Assembly: GCA_905182155.1 (NCBI GenBank)
Contig: CAJJAX010000023.1
Coordinates: forward strand, 1-50,616
Origin: an uncultured Pseudomonadales bacterium
Lineage (GTDB): Bacteria; Pseudomonadota; Gammaproteobacteria; Pseudomonadales; Azotimanducaceae
Length of the DNA: 50,616 nt
Direction of reading: 5' to 3'
The translations under genes and the position numbers were made by a program. This document shows, piece by piece, positions 10,135 to 18,408 of this stretch (the stretch's first letter is position 1; every line of letters begins with the position of its first letter). The notes beneath the pieces were generated by a model. The model saw only the letters and a list, made by a program, of their open reading frames with translations, had not been told where the DNA came from and searched no databases.

Positions 10135-10962
10135 GTGAATTACCAATGTCCAGTTTGCCACGAGGCGCTGAACGCCGGCGCCGGGCGAACGCTGTGCTGT
10201 GGTACCGGGCACAGCTTTGATGTTGCCAAGCAAGGCTACGTCAACTTGTTACTGGCGCATCAAAGTCGCAGCAGAACGCCAGGAGACTCGCGCGCGATGT
10301 TGGCGGCTCGATCGCGATTATTTTCGACCAAGGTTTATGATTTTTTTGCGGAAGCAATTGCGGAACGAATTGCAACGGAGCATATTCCTGGCGCTCAACT
10401 GCTTGATGTTGGTTGTGGCGAGGGGTACTACCTCGAACACTACTTGGCTCGGGTGCCAGGTTTATCCCCAAATCAACTTTGGGGTGTGGATATCGCCAAA
10501 GAGGCCGCAAAACTTGCAGCCCAGCGTAAAACAGGCGCGCAACTTTGTGTGGCAGCCAGTCGCGCCCTGCCATTTTTCCCTCGAAGCTTTCATCAGATTG
10601 TGTCGATTTTTTCGCCGTACGATCTCGCAGAGATTGAGCGGGTCCTAACACCCGGTGGGATGTTTCATTTGGCTGGGCCAGCACCGGATCATCTTCAGGC
10701 GCTCAAACAAATCATCTATGATCGTGTGGCGCCCCATGCGGCCAATTTTGACCCCGTACTAGGGTCCGAAAGATGGCAGGAGATTACCGCGCGAACGGTA
10801 CGGCGGACAATCCAGCTCTTGCCGCCAACGATTACCGATTTGTTTGGTATGACGCCGTATTATTGGTCGGCAACGCCGGCGCAACAACAATCTATCCAAA
10901 GCCGATCTGAGTTGTCGGAAACCTTGGCCTTTGAAATCAGAAGCTACCGTTTTAACGGCTAA
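10135..10962 (+). CDS. rlmA: 23S rRNA (guanine-N1)-methyltransferase RlmA
   Basis: Cytoplasmic SAM-dependent methyltransferase of the RlmA family, which methylates N1 of G745 (or G748 in the paralogue) in helix 35 of 23S rRNA. The N-terminal zinc finger shows Cys5, Cys8, Cys21/22 and His26 (YQCPVCHE, LCCGTGHSFD). The SAM motif DVGCGEGYY spans residues 91-99, with GVDIAKEAAKLAA as the next strand and helix. YVNLLLAHQSRSRTPGDS is a family signature. At 275 residues the length fits RlmA. The GTG at 10135 is used because it begins MNYQCPVC, exactly the family start. Confidence 0.93.
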   Translation: MNYQCPVCHEALNAGAGRTLCCGTGHSFDVAKQGYVNLLLAHQSRSRTPGDSRAMLAARSRLFSTKVYDFFAEAIAERIATEHIPGAQLLDVGCGEGYYLEHYLARVPGLSPNQLWGVDIAKEAAKLAAQRKTGAQLCVAASRALPFFPRSFHQIVSIFSPYDLAEIERVLTPGGMFHLAGPAPDHLQALKQIIYDRVAPHAANFDPVLGSERWQEITARTVRRTIQLLPPTITDLFGMTPYYWSATPAQQQSIQSRSELSETLAFEIRSYRFNG

Positions 10963-11043
10963 GGACAACCCTTTATCGCGAAGCCGCGGTGACTGGGTGG
11001 TTTAGGGTTGCCTAAAACGGTGTTGGCGTGGGAACATGCAAAA

Positions 11044-11058
11044 TGTAGTTAAATTACG
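11044..11058. promoter_or_regulatory. HexR-type operator upstream of edd (site 1)
   Basis: TGTAGTTAAATTACG matches the gammaproteobacterial HexR consensus (TGTARTWWWAYTACA-like) except for the last base. It lies upstream of the putative -35 box. The hexR gene itself is about 6 kb downstream, which supports the assignment. Confidence 0.65.
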
Positions 11059-11064
11059 CAATAT

Positions 11065-11094
11065 TTGATTAAAAATAGGTTTAAGATCTAAAAT
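11065..11094 (+). promoter_or_regulatory. Putative sigma-70 promoter of the edd operon
   Basis: TTGATT (11065-11070) and TAAAAT (11089-11094) are separated by 18 bp. The perfect palindrome that follows begins on the last base of the -10 box, the placement expected for repression by steric block. This is inferred from sequence pattern alone. Confidence 0.5.
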
Positions 11095-11110
11095 TGTAGT
11101 TTTACTACAA
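11094..11110. promoter_or_regulatory. HexR-type operator overlapping the edd transcription start (site 2)
   Basis: TTGTAGTTTTACTACAA is a perfect 7-bp inverted repeat around TTT and fits the HexR consensus closely. In relatives HexR represses edd/zwf/gap and is released by 2-keto-3-deoxy-6-phosphogluconate, the product of Edd and substrate of Eda, both encoded in this operon. Confidence 0.75.
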
Positions 11111-11170
11111 AAATAAAAGGCAACCCAACCCACTCAGACGCTTCCTTTTTCTGACCCGGAGCATAAAAAA

Positions 11171-12995
11171 ATGGCCGACCTCAATGCAACCGTCCTTGCC
11201 GTGACCCAGGCGATTAGAGACCGTAGTCAACCGCTGCGGGGTCTCTATTTGCAACAGATTAAGGACGCCAAGCGGGACCAGCCTCGCCGGGAACAACTCA
11301 GTTGTGGCAATTTGGCCCATGGTTTTGCGGCCTGTGGCACAGAAGACAAGCAACGTTTGAAGCTCATGCAAAGCAGCAATATCGCTATGGTGACCGCCTA
11401 CAACGACATGTTGTCGGCTCATCAGCCCTATGAAACCTATCCCAACCAAATCAAGCAGGCCCTGTCTGCGATCGGATGTACTGGCCAAATCGCGGCCGGT
11501 GTGCCGGCGATGTGTGATGGCGTGACCCAGGGCCGGCCCGGGATGGAGCTCAGTTTGATGAGTCGCGATTTAATCGCGCAGTGCACGGCGCTTGGGCTCT
11601 CGCATGAGATGTTCGATGGACTGCTCGCCTTGGGCGTTTGTGACAAAATTGTGCCCGGGTTATTGATGGGGGCCCTAAGCTTTGGCCATCTGCCGACGAT
11701 CTTTGTGCCGGCGGGTCCCATGCCCTCTGGCTTGCCCAACAAGGAAAAGCAAAGGATCCGCCAACAGTTCGCACGCGGTGAAATTCCGCGAGAAGCGCTT
11801 CTCGAAGCGGAATCAGCGTCTTATCACAGTGCGGGTACCTGTACCTTTTATGGCACGGCGAACAGTAATCAGGTCATGTTGGAAGCCATGGGGTTACAAC
11901 TGCCTGGAAGTTCCTTCATTAACCCCGAAGATCCCTTGCGCCAGTTGTTGACCCAGGCGGCCGCCGAACAAGTGACTAGGATTACCGCGCTGGGTTCCGA
12001 CTATCGGCCCATCGGCGCAGTGGTTGATGAGCGCTCGATTGTGAATGCGGTGGTGGCGCTGCTCGCCTCAGGTGGGTCGACGCCAGCACACCATCCATTT
12101 GATCGCCATTGCGCGCGCTGCGGGACTCATCCTGAACTGGTCGGATTTTGCCGATTTGTCCTCGGTGGTGCCGCTTTTGTGCAACATCTATCCCAATGGC
12201 GACGCCGATGTGAATCATTTTCATGCGGCCGGCGGCACCGGTTATTTGTTCCGGGCACTCTTAACCCAAGGCTTGATGCATGCCGATGCGCAGGTGGTTT
12301 GGGGTGCGGATTTTTCAGACTATACCCAGGAACCTTGCGAGCGCGATGGCGCTTTGCGTTGGCAGCAAGCACCCACCGCGTCGCTTGATGATCAGGTGCT
12401 ACGAGCGGGCGACAAGCCTTTTTCAGCGGAAGGTGGGTTGAAGCTGTTGACCGGTAATCTGGGCCGAAGCGTAATTAAAACCTCGGCCGTTGCGCTCGAT
12501 CGTCGCCTGATCACGGGTCCTGCCGTGGTGATTGAACATCAGGATGAGCTTGACGCACTCTTTGCCGCAGGCGATTTGAATCAAGATTGTGTGGTGGTGG
12601 TTCGAGGCCAAGGGCCCAAGGCCAATGGCATGCCAGAGCTCCATAAATTAACGCCTTTCTTGGGGGCCTTGCAGGATCAAGGTTATCGCGTGGCGCTGGT
12701 AACCGATGGTCGCATGAGCGGCGCATCGGGCAAGGTGCCTGCGGCGATCCATCTGACCCCAGAAGCGCTCGATGGCGGCTTGATTGGTCGCATCCAGAAT
12801 GGCGATGTCATTTGCCTGGATTCAGATGCGGGTGAACTCACCGTGTTGGTTGACCCGGACCAAATGTCTGAACGACCTGACTGGCAGCCAAGCACACGGG
12901 TAGCCAATAGCTGTGGCCGTCAATTGTTTAACTTAAATCGGGCTCAGCTTAATTGTGCTGAAGCCGGCGCGACTTATTTATTTGAGGCCGTTTAA
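11171..12995 (+). CDS. edd: 6-phosphogluconate dehydratase Edd, one frameshift
   Basis: First Entner-Doudoroff enzyme, an iron-sulfur dehydratase of the IlvD/Edd family that turns 6-phosphogluconate into KDPG. The first frame shows the cluster-binding regions [15 protein letters not shown] (Cys115) and [14 protein letters not shown] (Cys157), plus [15 protein letters not shown]. It runs to ALLASGGST at about 12082. The remainder ([20 protein letters not shown] to the end) lies in another frame from about 12084, so one extra base sits near 12083. Corrected length is 607 residues, normal for Edd. The gene leads edd-glk-eda-zwf-pgl, its stop abuts the glk ATG, and two HexR-type sites precede it. 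A broken edd in an otherwise perfect operon makes a sequence error likely. Confidence 0.93.
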
Positions 12996-13982
12996 ATGAC
13001 CCAGCCCTGGTGGATGATCGCAGACATTGGCGGCACCAATGCCCGGTTTTGGGCCGTGTCCCCCCATTCGGTCGCGCCCCTGTGGCAAGGTCATTATTTA
13101 GTGGACGAGCACCCAAATTTTTCCGATGTAATTGATCAGGTGCTGATCGAAATAAAAGCCGATCAAGACCTTAGCCCTTGGCCTGAGCGGGCGTGTTTTG
13201 CCGTCGCTTGTCCGACGGACCTGGACCGAATCGTTTTTACCAACAGTCACTGGAATTTCTCGAAAATGGAGTTGGTCGCCGCCCTAGGCGAGAGTCAGGT
13301 TTCGGTGATCAATGACTTTGTGGCGGTTGCCCATGGCGTGGCGTCGATGTCCGATGAGGCCTTGCTGCAGATCGGTGGGGGTCGGGTGCGGGTTGATCGA
13401 CCTCGAGTGGTGCTTGGGGCCGGCACCGGGCTTGGGGTTGCCGGACTGATTCCGGCCCGGGATGGCTATGTTGTGGTTGAGAGCGAAGGTGGGCATGCCG
13501 ATTATGCCCCAGTTGGAGATTTGCAGATCGAAGTCAAACGTAAGCTGCGGTCTCAATTTAATCGGGTGTGCATCGAGCGGGTGGTTTCAGGGCCAGGATT
13601 GGTCAATATTGCCAGCGCGCTTTGCGCGCTCAAACATCGAACGCCGAAGTTTTCAACGCCTGCCGAGATTGTTGCCGCGGCAATTGAAGATCAAGATGAG
13701 GTGGCGCTCGAAACCTTAGAGTTTTTCTGCGAGGCCGCTGGTGCCGTTGCCGGTAATTTGGCCTTAACCTTTGGCGCCAAAGGTGGGGTTTATATCGCCG
13801 GCGGCGTGATGCCTCGGTTTGCATCGATCTTGGTTAAAAGTGGCTTTCGGCACGCCTTTGAAGATAAGGGCCGGTTCCGAGATTATTTAAGCGAAATTCC
13901 TTGTTTCTTGGTGACTCAGCCCGATTTAGGGCTCTTCGGCGCCGCTCATTTTTTGAATTTAGGGAGCACAAGCCATGCTTGA
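12996..13982 (+). CDS. glk: Glucokinase (bacterial Glk type)
   Basis: Cytoplasmic ATP-dependent glucokinase, which phosphorylates glucose to glucose 6-phosphate. It belongs to the Glk family (Pfam glucokinase) rather than the ROK type. The phosphate-1 motif IADIGGTNARF is at residues 8-18. WNFSKMELVAALG and VINDFVAVAHG are sugar-binding segments, GAGTGLGVAGL is the second phosphate motif, and GGVYIAGGVMPR is the adenosine motif. Length 328 is typical. The ATG starts directly after the edd stop, and the end overlaps eda by 8 bp, implying translational coupling. The glucose supply would fit a beta-glucan-degrading lifestyle. Confidence 0.94.
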   Translation: MTQPWWMIADIGGTNARFWAVSPHSVAPLWQGHYLVDEHPNFSDVIDQVLIEIKADQDLSPWPERACFAVACPTDLDRIVFTNSHWNFSKMELVAALGESQVSVINDFVAVAHGVASMSDEALLQIGGGRVRVDRPRVVLGAGTGLGVAGLIPARDGYVVVESEGGHADYAPVGDLQIEVKRKLRSQFNRVCIERVVSGPGLVNIASALCALKHRTPKFSTPAEIVAAAIEDQDEVALETLEFFCEAAGAVAGNLALTFGAKGGVYIAGGVMPRFASILVKSGFRHAFEDKGRFRDYLSEIPCFLVTQPDLGLFGAAHFLNLGSTSHA

Positions 13983-14640
13983 GGCGCTATTGAGGCATCA
14001 AAAAATTGTGCCGGTCATTACGCTCGATCGGGTTGAAGACGCCGTGCCGCTGGCGGAAGCGTTGTCCAGCGGCGGTTTAAACGTGCTGGAGGTGACCTTT
14101 CGAACCGACGCCGCGGCCGGGGCAATCCAAAGCATTCGCGATCAGGTGCCCGCGGTGACGGTGGGTGCGGGGACGGTTTTGACGCCTACGGTATTGCGCG
14201 CCGCTGAAACCGCTGGCGCCACTTTTTTTGTGTCGCCTGGGGCGACCGATGCGCTTTTGTCTGCCGCGGATCCTAGCTCGTTTTTGCCCGGGGTCGCGAC
14301 CTTAAGCGAGATGATGCGCGCCTTTGATGCAGGTTTCCGGATTCAAAAGTTTTTTCCAGCCGAGGCGTTGGGTGGCACGAATTTTTTGAAGTCGGTTTCG
14401 GCGCCGCTGCCTCAGCTTCAGTTTTGTGCAACCGGCGGCATTCACGAGGGCAACTTGGCGGACTATTTGGCCTTGCCGTCGGTGCTGGCGATTGGGGGCT
14501 CCTGGATGGTGCCAGCAGGCCTGATTCGCACGGGTGACTGGGATGAGATCACCCGGCTGGCGAGGCGTGCCTGCAGTTTGGCGCAGGTTGACTTGGGGTC
14601 ACCGGTTGACGGGCCCGTTCAAGCGACAGGGAGCCGATAA
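13975..14640 (+). CDS. eda: KDPG aldolase (2-keto-3-deoxy-6-phosphogluconate aldolase)
   Basis: Class I aldolase that splits KDPG into pyruvate and glyceraldehyde 3-phosphate, the last step of the Entner-Doudoroff route. The catalytic base Glu39 (VLEVTFRT), GAGTV at 64-68 and Schiff-base Lys125 (RIQKFFPAE) are present. The phosphate loop reads CATGGI where CPTGGI is usual, a mild Pro-to-Ala change. At 221 residues it is slightly longer than average because of a C-terminal tail. It overlaps glk and ends 1 bp before zwf. Confidence 0.95.
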   Translation: MLEALLRHQKIVPVITLDRVEDAVPLAEALSSGGLNVLEVTFRTDAAAGAIQSIRDQVPAVTVGAGTVLTPTVLRAAETAGATFFVSPGATDALLSAADPSSFLPGVATLSEMMRAFDAGFRIQKFFPAEALGGTNFLKSVSAPLPQLQFCATGGIHEGNLADYLALPSVLAIGGSWMVPAGLIRTGDWDEITRLARRACSLAQVDLGSPVDGPVQATGSR

Positions 14641-14641
14641 C

Positions 14642-16102
14642 ATGAACGAGCACAATATTGATCTGGTGATTTTTGGTGGGTTAGGGGACCTGGCGGGTCG
14701 GAAGCTGCTCCCGGCGCTTTATCAGCTTGAACGCAGTGGATTACTAGCAGACAGTATTCGTTTGGCCGTTGTCGCGCGGGAGGATATCGAAACCCAAGGG
14801 TTCCTCGAGTACACCGAGGATCGGCTCAAGCAGACTTTAGCCCCGGAAGACTGGTCGGATACAACTTGGCGAAAACTGGCTCGGCGATTTTCTTATCTGA
14901 ATTTAGATTTTTCGAACAAGAAACATTACCAACGCTTAAAGGCCTGGGTCATGCCGTCTCGGGTGTTGGTGTATTACCTGGCAACGCCGCCGAGTTTGTT
15001 TGGCGCTATCAGTCAGCACTTACATGACACTGGCTGTCTGGATGACGCCGCCCGAATTGTTCTGGAAAAGCCCATTGGTCATGACCTTGAAAGCTCTCGG
15101 CAGGTCAACGATACCGTTGCGCGATATTTCTCCGAGCGGAATATCTACCGTATCGATCACTACCTTGGGAAAGAAACCGTCCAGAATCTTTTGGCGCTGC
15201 GGTTCGCCAATCGCCTGATCAACTCGCAATGGGATAACACCTGCATTGATCACGTCCAAATTACGGTTGCGGAAACCGTCGGGATTGAAGGTCGTTGGTC
15301 CTACTATGACAAGGTTGGTCAATTGCGGGATATGGTGCAGAATCACTTGCTGCAGTTGCTCTGCATGGTTGCGATGGAGCCGCCAAATTCGTTTGCGGCG
15401 GATGAAATCAGAGCCGAAAAAGTAAAAATTCTGCGGGCGTTGACCATTATTGATGGCGCCAAGGTCGAAGACCATGCTGTGCGGGGGCAGTATTCAGCCG
15501 GTTGGATTGCGGGTGAACCGGTGGTGGGCTATACCGAGGAGTCGGGCTGTACGAACCCAGGCTCTAAGACCGAGACGTTCGTTGCGATCAAGGCCCATAT
15601 CGACAACTGGCGCTGGTCGGGTGTGCCCTTTTATTTGAGAACGGGCAAAGGTTTGAGTGAAAAGGTGACCCAAGTTGTGATCGCCTATAAGAATCATCCC
15701 CACGCCATTTTCCCGGATCGGCAGGATGCGGGGATGAATCGCCTGGTCATTCGGTTGCAGCCGAACGAAGGCATCCAACTTGAAATGGCGTCCAAAAAGC
15801 AAAGTCTGAAGGACCGTTTGAGTTTGGAAAAGCGCATTCTAAATTTGGATTTTTTCGATGCCGCCGGGGAAGTCCGGATTCCGGACGCTTACGAGCGCTT
15901 GCTGTTGGAGGTGTTCAAAGGCGATCAATGGTTGTTTGTGAGTCGAGAAGAGATTGAAGCGTCCTGGCATTGGTGCGATAGCTTGATTGCCGCTTGGACC
16001 GCCGAAGAACTGAAGGTGCATCGCTATAGCGCGGGATCTTCGGGGCCGTCAAAGGCCGAAATGCTGATCGAACGAGATGATCGCAGTTGGTTTGGCGAAT
16101 GA
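14642..16102 (+). CDS. zwf: Glucose-6-phosphate 1-dehydrogenase
   Basis: Oxidises glucose 6-phosphate to 6-phosphogluconolactone with NAD(P)+. Start 14642 (MNEHNIDLVIFGGLGDLAGRK) leaves 1 bp after the eda stop and gives 486 residues, the normal size. The open frame extends to 14534, but that part overlaps eda. The nucleotide motif is GGLGDLAGRK (usually GASGDLA). EKPIG at 142-146 and the active-site signature RIDHYLGKE at 170-178 are intact. The stop overlaps the pgl start as ATGA. Confidence 0.95.
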   Translation: MNEHNIDLVIFGGLGDLAGRKLLPALYQLERSGLLADSIRLAVVAREDIETQGFLEYTEDRLKQTLAPEDWSDTTWRKLARRFSYLNLDFSNKKHYQRLKAWVMPSRVLVYYLATPPSLFGAISQHLHDTGCLDDAARIVLEKPIGHDLESSRQVNDTVARYFSERNIYRIDHYLGKETVQNLLALRFANRLINSQWDNTCIDHVQITVAETVGIEGRWSYYDKVGQLRDMVQNHLLQLLCMVAMEPPNSFAADEIRAEKVKILRALTIIDGAKVEDHAVRGQYSAGWIAGEPVVGYTEESGCTNPGSKTETFVAIKAHIDNWRWSGVPFYLRTGKGLSEKVTQVVIAYKNHPHAIFPDRQDAGMNRLVIRLQPNEGIQLEMASKKQSLKDRLSLEKRILNLDFFDAAGEVRIPDAYERLLLEVFKGDQWLFVSREEIEASWHWCDSLIAAWTAEELKVHRYSAGSSGPSKAEMLIERDDRSWFGE

Positions 16103-16794
16103 GCGCATCCCGAAAAAACTTCGAAAATGCAGCGGCATTAGATGCGGCCCTCAGCGAGATTTTGATCGATCAATTAGCCGCAGCGATTGATGCTCGGGGC
16201 GAGGCGCTTTTGGCTGTCTCCGGCGGCAGCACGCCTTTGGGTCTTTTCAGTCGGTTGAGTGGCGCGGCGCTCGATTTTTCAAAAGTGACGGTTACCTTAA
16301 CCGATGACCGCTGCGTTGCGTTTGAGCATCCCGATAGTAATGCGCAGATGGTCCGGCGCTTACTGCTGCAGCACAACGCAAGCCCGGCGCAATTTATGCC
16401 GCTGTATGATTCGACGCTGGACCTTGCCGCCCAGACCCATGCTTTGAACGCGCGATTTCAAGCCTTGCCAACCTTCGATGCGGTGGTTCTGGGCATGGGT
16501 TTGGATGGTCATACTGCGTCGTTATTTCCGGGCGCTGAAGGGTTGTCCGACGCAATGGACCTTGCTAGCGATCTTGCGGCGGTTGCGTTGCAGCCCTTAA
16601 CGGCGCCGCATACCCGCATCAGCCTCAGCGCGGCGCGATTGCTCAATACCCGGAACTTGTTTTTGCATGTAACCGGTGACGAGAAATTGCAGGTGCTCAC
16701 TTTGGCTGAGGCTTCAGGCCTGCTTGCGCAATACCCGGTGGGTTTGTTTTTGCGTCACGAGGATCCTAAGACCCAAGTATTTTGGGCGCCGTGA
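16099..16794 (+). CDS. pgl: 6-phosphogluconolactonase
   Basis: Hydrolyses 6-phosphogluconolactone to 6-phosphogluconate, linking Zwf to Edd. It is of the DevB/Pgl type, homologous to glucosamine-6-phosphate isomerase. SGGSTP at residues 41-46, TLTDDRCV and LGMGLDGHTASLFPG are the family motifs. Start 16099 overlaps the zwf stop (ATGA), giving 231 residues and tight translational coupling. It is the last gene of the operon. Confidence 0.93.
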   Translation: MSASRKNFENAAALDAALSEILIDQLAAAIDARGEALLAVSGGSTPLGLFSRLSGAALDFSKVTVTLTDDRCVAFEHPDSNAQMVRRLLLQHNASPAQFMPLYDSTLDLAAQTHALNARFQALPTFDAVVLGMGLDGHTASLFPGAEGLSDAMDLASDLAAVALQPLTAPHTRISLSAARLLNTRNLFLHVTGDEKLQVLTLAEASGLLAQYPVGLFLRHEDPKTQVFWAP

Positions 16795-17294
16795 TCGGGT
16801 CCGTCCAAGTCCCGGTGCGAATCGGATATCGGGTGACGCGGCCGCAGTCATCGTGGCATTCAAACGCGCCGTAACCATGGCGCCTTTAAGCCCTTGTTTC
16901 GATCTGCTGGCCAGTTGAACGCGCGTAAGCCTTATTAGCGGCTGTCCCCTGGCTCTAAACGTCTTCGGTAATGGGTTATGCCGTGCGGCATTGGTGCCGG
17001 CCCTGCGCGATGGCGAGGAAAGCAAGTGGGTGAACGCGGCACTGTTGCCCGACTTGTCGTTAAAGCCGTCTTGATCAAAGGCGCTGTCATAAACCCATTG
17101 TGAGCAGGCGCGCGCTTGGGCCGAGGGGGTGCCAGGGCAAGGTGGTTTATAGTTCTACAGTTTACAGTTCTACAGTTCTACCGCTCTATAGTTTTATCGT
17201 TTTAGGGCCCATCAATCTTTGGCGCTGTCGCGCTAAAAGGCGCGCTCAGGCATCTTGTTCAGCGCTGTCGAATCGAGTTGTTCTTAAACTTTTT
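16795..17294. other. Gene-free spacer with a short AGTTCTA repeat
   Basis: About 500 bp lie between the convergent pgl and hexR genes. No frame on either strand resembles a protein family. At 17148-17205 the sequence repeats AGTTCTA/AGTTTTA five times with 7-12 bp spacing, next to T-rich tracts. No clear hairpin followed by a T-run was found for either flanking gene. Confidence 0.45.
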
Positions 17295-18116
17295 TTAATG
17301 CGCGCGAGGTGCGGTCAGGTGGCCCTGGCCTTGTCTTAAGGTGACCCCGGTTGCGATCACGTCGAGCAAGGTTAATTGCGCGAGCCGTGAGGTCATGGGC
17401 AGATATTCATCGGTGTCCTCGCCAACATCGAGCGTAATCGCAAGATCGCTCGCGCGGGCCAGAGGCGAGGCTGGCGCGGTGATGCTGATCACGGTGGCCA
17501 AGGAGTCGCGGGCTAGGCGCGCTGTTTCAACTAGGCCAATGGTGCGCCCGGTGTAAGAGATGATCACGAATAAGTCACCCGGTTTCGCGGCGGCGGCAAG
17601 CATCCGCTGCATGAGTGGGTCTTGATGCGCTGAAACGGGCGTATTGAATCTAAAGAATTTGAACTCCGCATCTTGGGCCACGGGCCCTGAGTTGCCCTGA
17701 CCAAAAAAATAGATGCGCTTTGATTGCACGACTTCATCGATCACCCGATGAATGAGTTGGGTGTCGATGCTGTCTCGGGTTTTTTCAAGGGCATGAATGC
17801 TGGCGTTAAAAATTTTAGGGGTGAAGGTCGGAGCCGTATCGTCTTCAGCAACGGCGCTGTTGATGAATCTTGCGCCGGATGCCAAGGACAGTGCGAGTTT
17901 TAGTTTGAAGTCTGGGAATCCGGTGGCGCCGAGACGCTTACAAAACCGGTTGACGGTGGGTTCGCTGACCGCGGCCGATTGTGCGAGCCGAGCAATCGAT
18001 AGCCGGGTGGTTAATTCTGGGTTTGCTAAAATAGCATCGGCAACTTTTTGCTCGGCTTTGCTGAAGGCTTGTGCTGGCTTGGCAAGGTTTGATAACAATG
18101 TTTGCGTTGGGGTCAT
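17295..18116 (-). CDS. hexR: HexR-type transcriptional regulator (RpiR family)
   Basis: 273-residue regulator with an N-terminal RpiR helix-turn-helix (residues ~1-77, RLSIARLAQSAAVSEPTVNRFCKRLGATGF) and a C-terminal SIS sugar-phosphate domain (~125-260, RIYFFGQGNSGPVAQDAEFKFFR, VIISYTGRT). In Pseudomonas and Shewanella, HexR represses edd, zwf, gap and related genes until KDPG binds its SIS domain. Here it sits between the ED operon and the GAPDH gene, both preceded by HexR-like palindromes, so autocontrol of the whole block is likely. It is divergent from gap with ~290 bp between. Confidence 0.92.
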   Translation of the reverse strand: MTPTQTLLSNLAKPAQAFSKAEQKVADAILANPELTTRLSIARLAQSAAVSEPTVNRFCKRLGATGFPDFKLKLALSLASGARFINSAVAEDDTAPTFTPKIFNASIHALEKTRDSIDTQLIHRVIDEVVQSKRIYFFGQGNSGPVAQDAEFKFFRFNTPVSAHQDPLMQRMLAAAAKPGDLFVIISYTGRTIGLVETARLARDSLATVISITAPASPLARASDLAITLDVGEDTDEYLPMTSRLAQLTLLDVIATGVTLRQGQGHLTAPRAH

Positions 18117-18166
18117 GATGGGGCTCTGCGATCGGTTTGATTCTGCGTCTTGGATCTAGGTTCAAT

Positions 18167-18198
18167 CAATAGATCAACCAATAGATCAATCAATAAAG
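18167..18198. repeat. 12-bp direct repeat upstream of hexR
   Basis: CAATAGATCAAC is followed immediately by CAATAGATCAAT and a partial CAATAAAG. The repeats lie 50-80 bp upstream of the hexR start codon. They could be a slippage product or a regulator site. Confidence 0.5.
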
Positions 18199-18271
18199 TT
18201 ATGTAATCGGGGAACATAATAAGCCAATTTATGCCCGCTGAGCGTTGAATATCACCCTTAAATCGCAGTTA

Positions 18272-18286
18272 TGTAATTAAACTAGG
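18272..18286. promoter_or_regulatory. Possible HexR half-site upstream of gap
   Basis: TGTAATTAAACTAGG matches 12 of 15 positions of a HexR-like site, with a strong left arm and a weak right arm. It lies between the divergent hexR and gap genes. Confidence 0.4.
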
Positions 18287-18322
18287 TAATTATCGATCAT
18301 TTTCTGGATAATTCTCGTATAA

Positions 18323-18339
18323 ATGTATTTTTATTACAT
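18323..18339. promoter_or_regulatory. HexR-type operator at the gap promoter
   Basis: ATGTATTTTTATTACAT is an inverted repeat with one mismatch between its 7-bp arms. It overlaps a TATAAAT -10-like box at 18318-18324, so binding there would block the gap promoter. The assignment rests on similarity to the edd-operon sites and on the adjacent hexR gene. Confidence 0.6.
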
Positions 18340-18408
18340 GTCTGTTGGGTGGCCCATTTTGGCGGTCGATCCAGGAAAAATTGAGCGTTCGTCGACAGGA
18401 GTCAGTAG

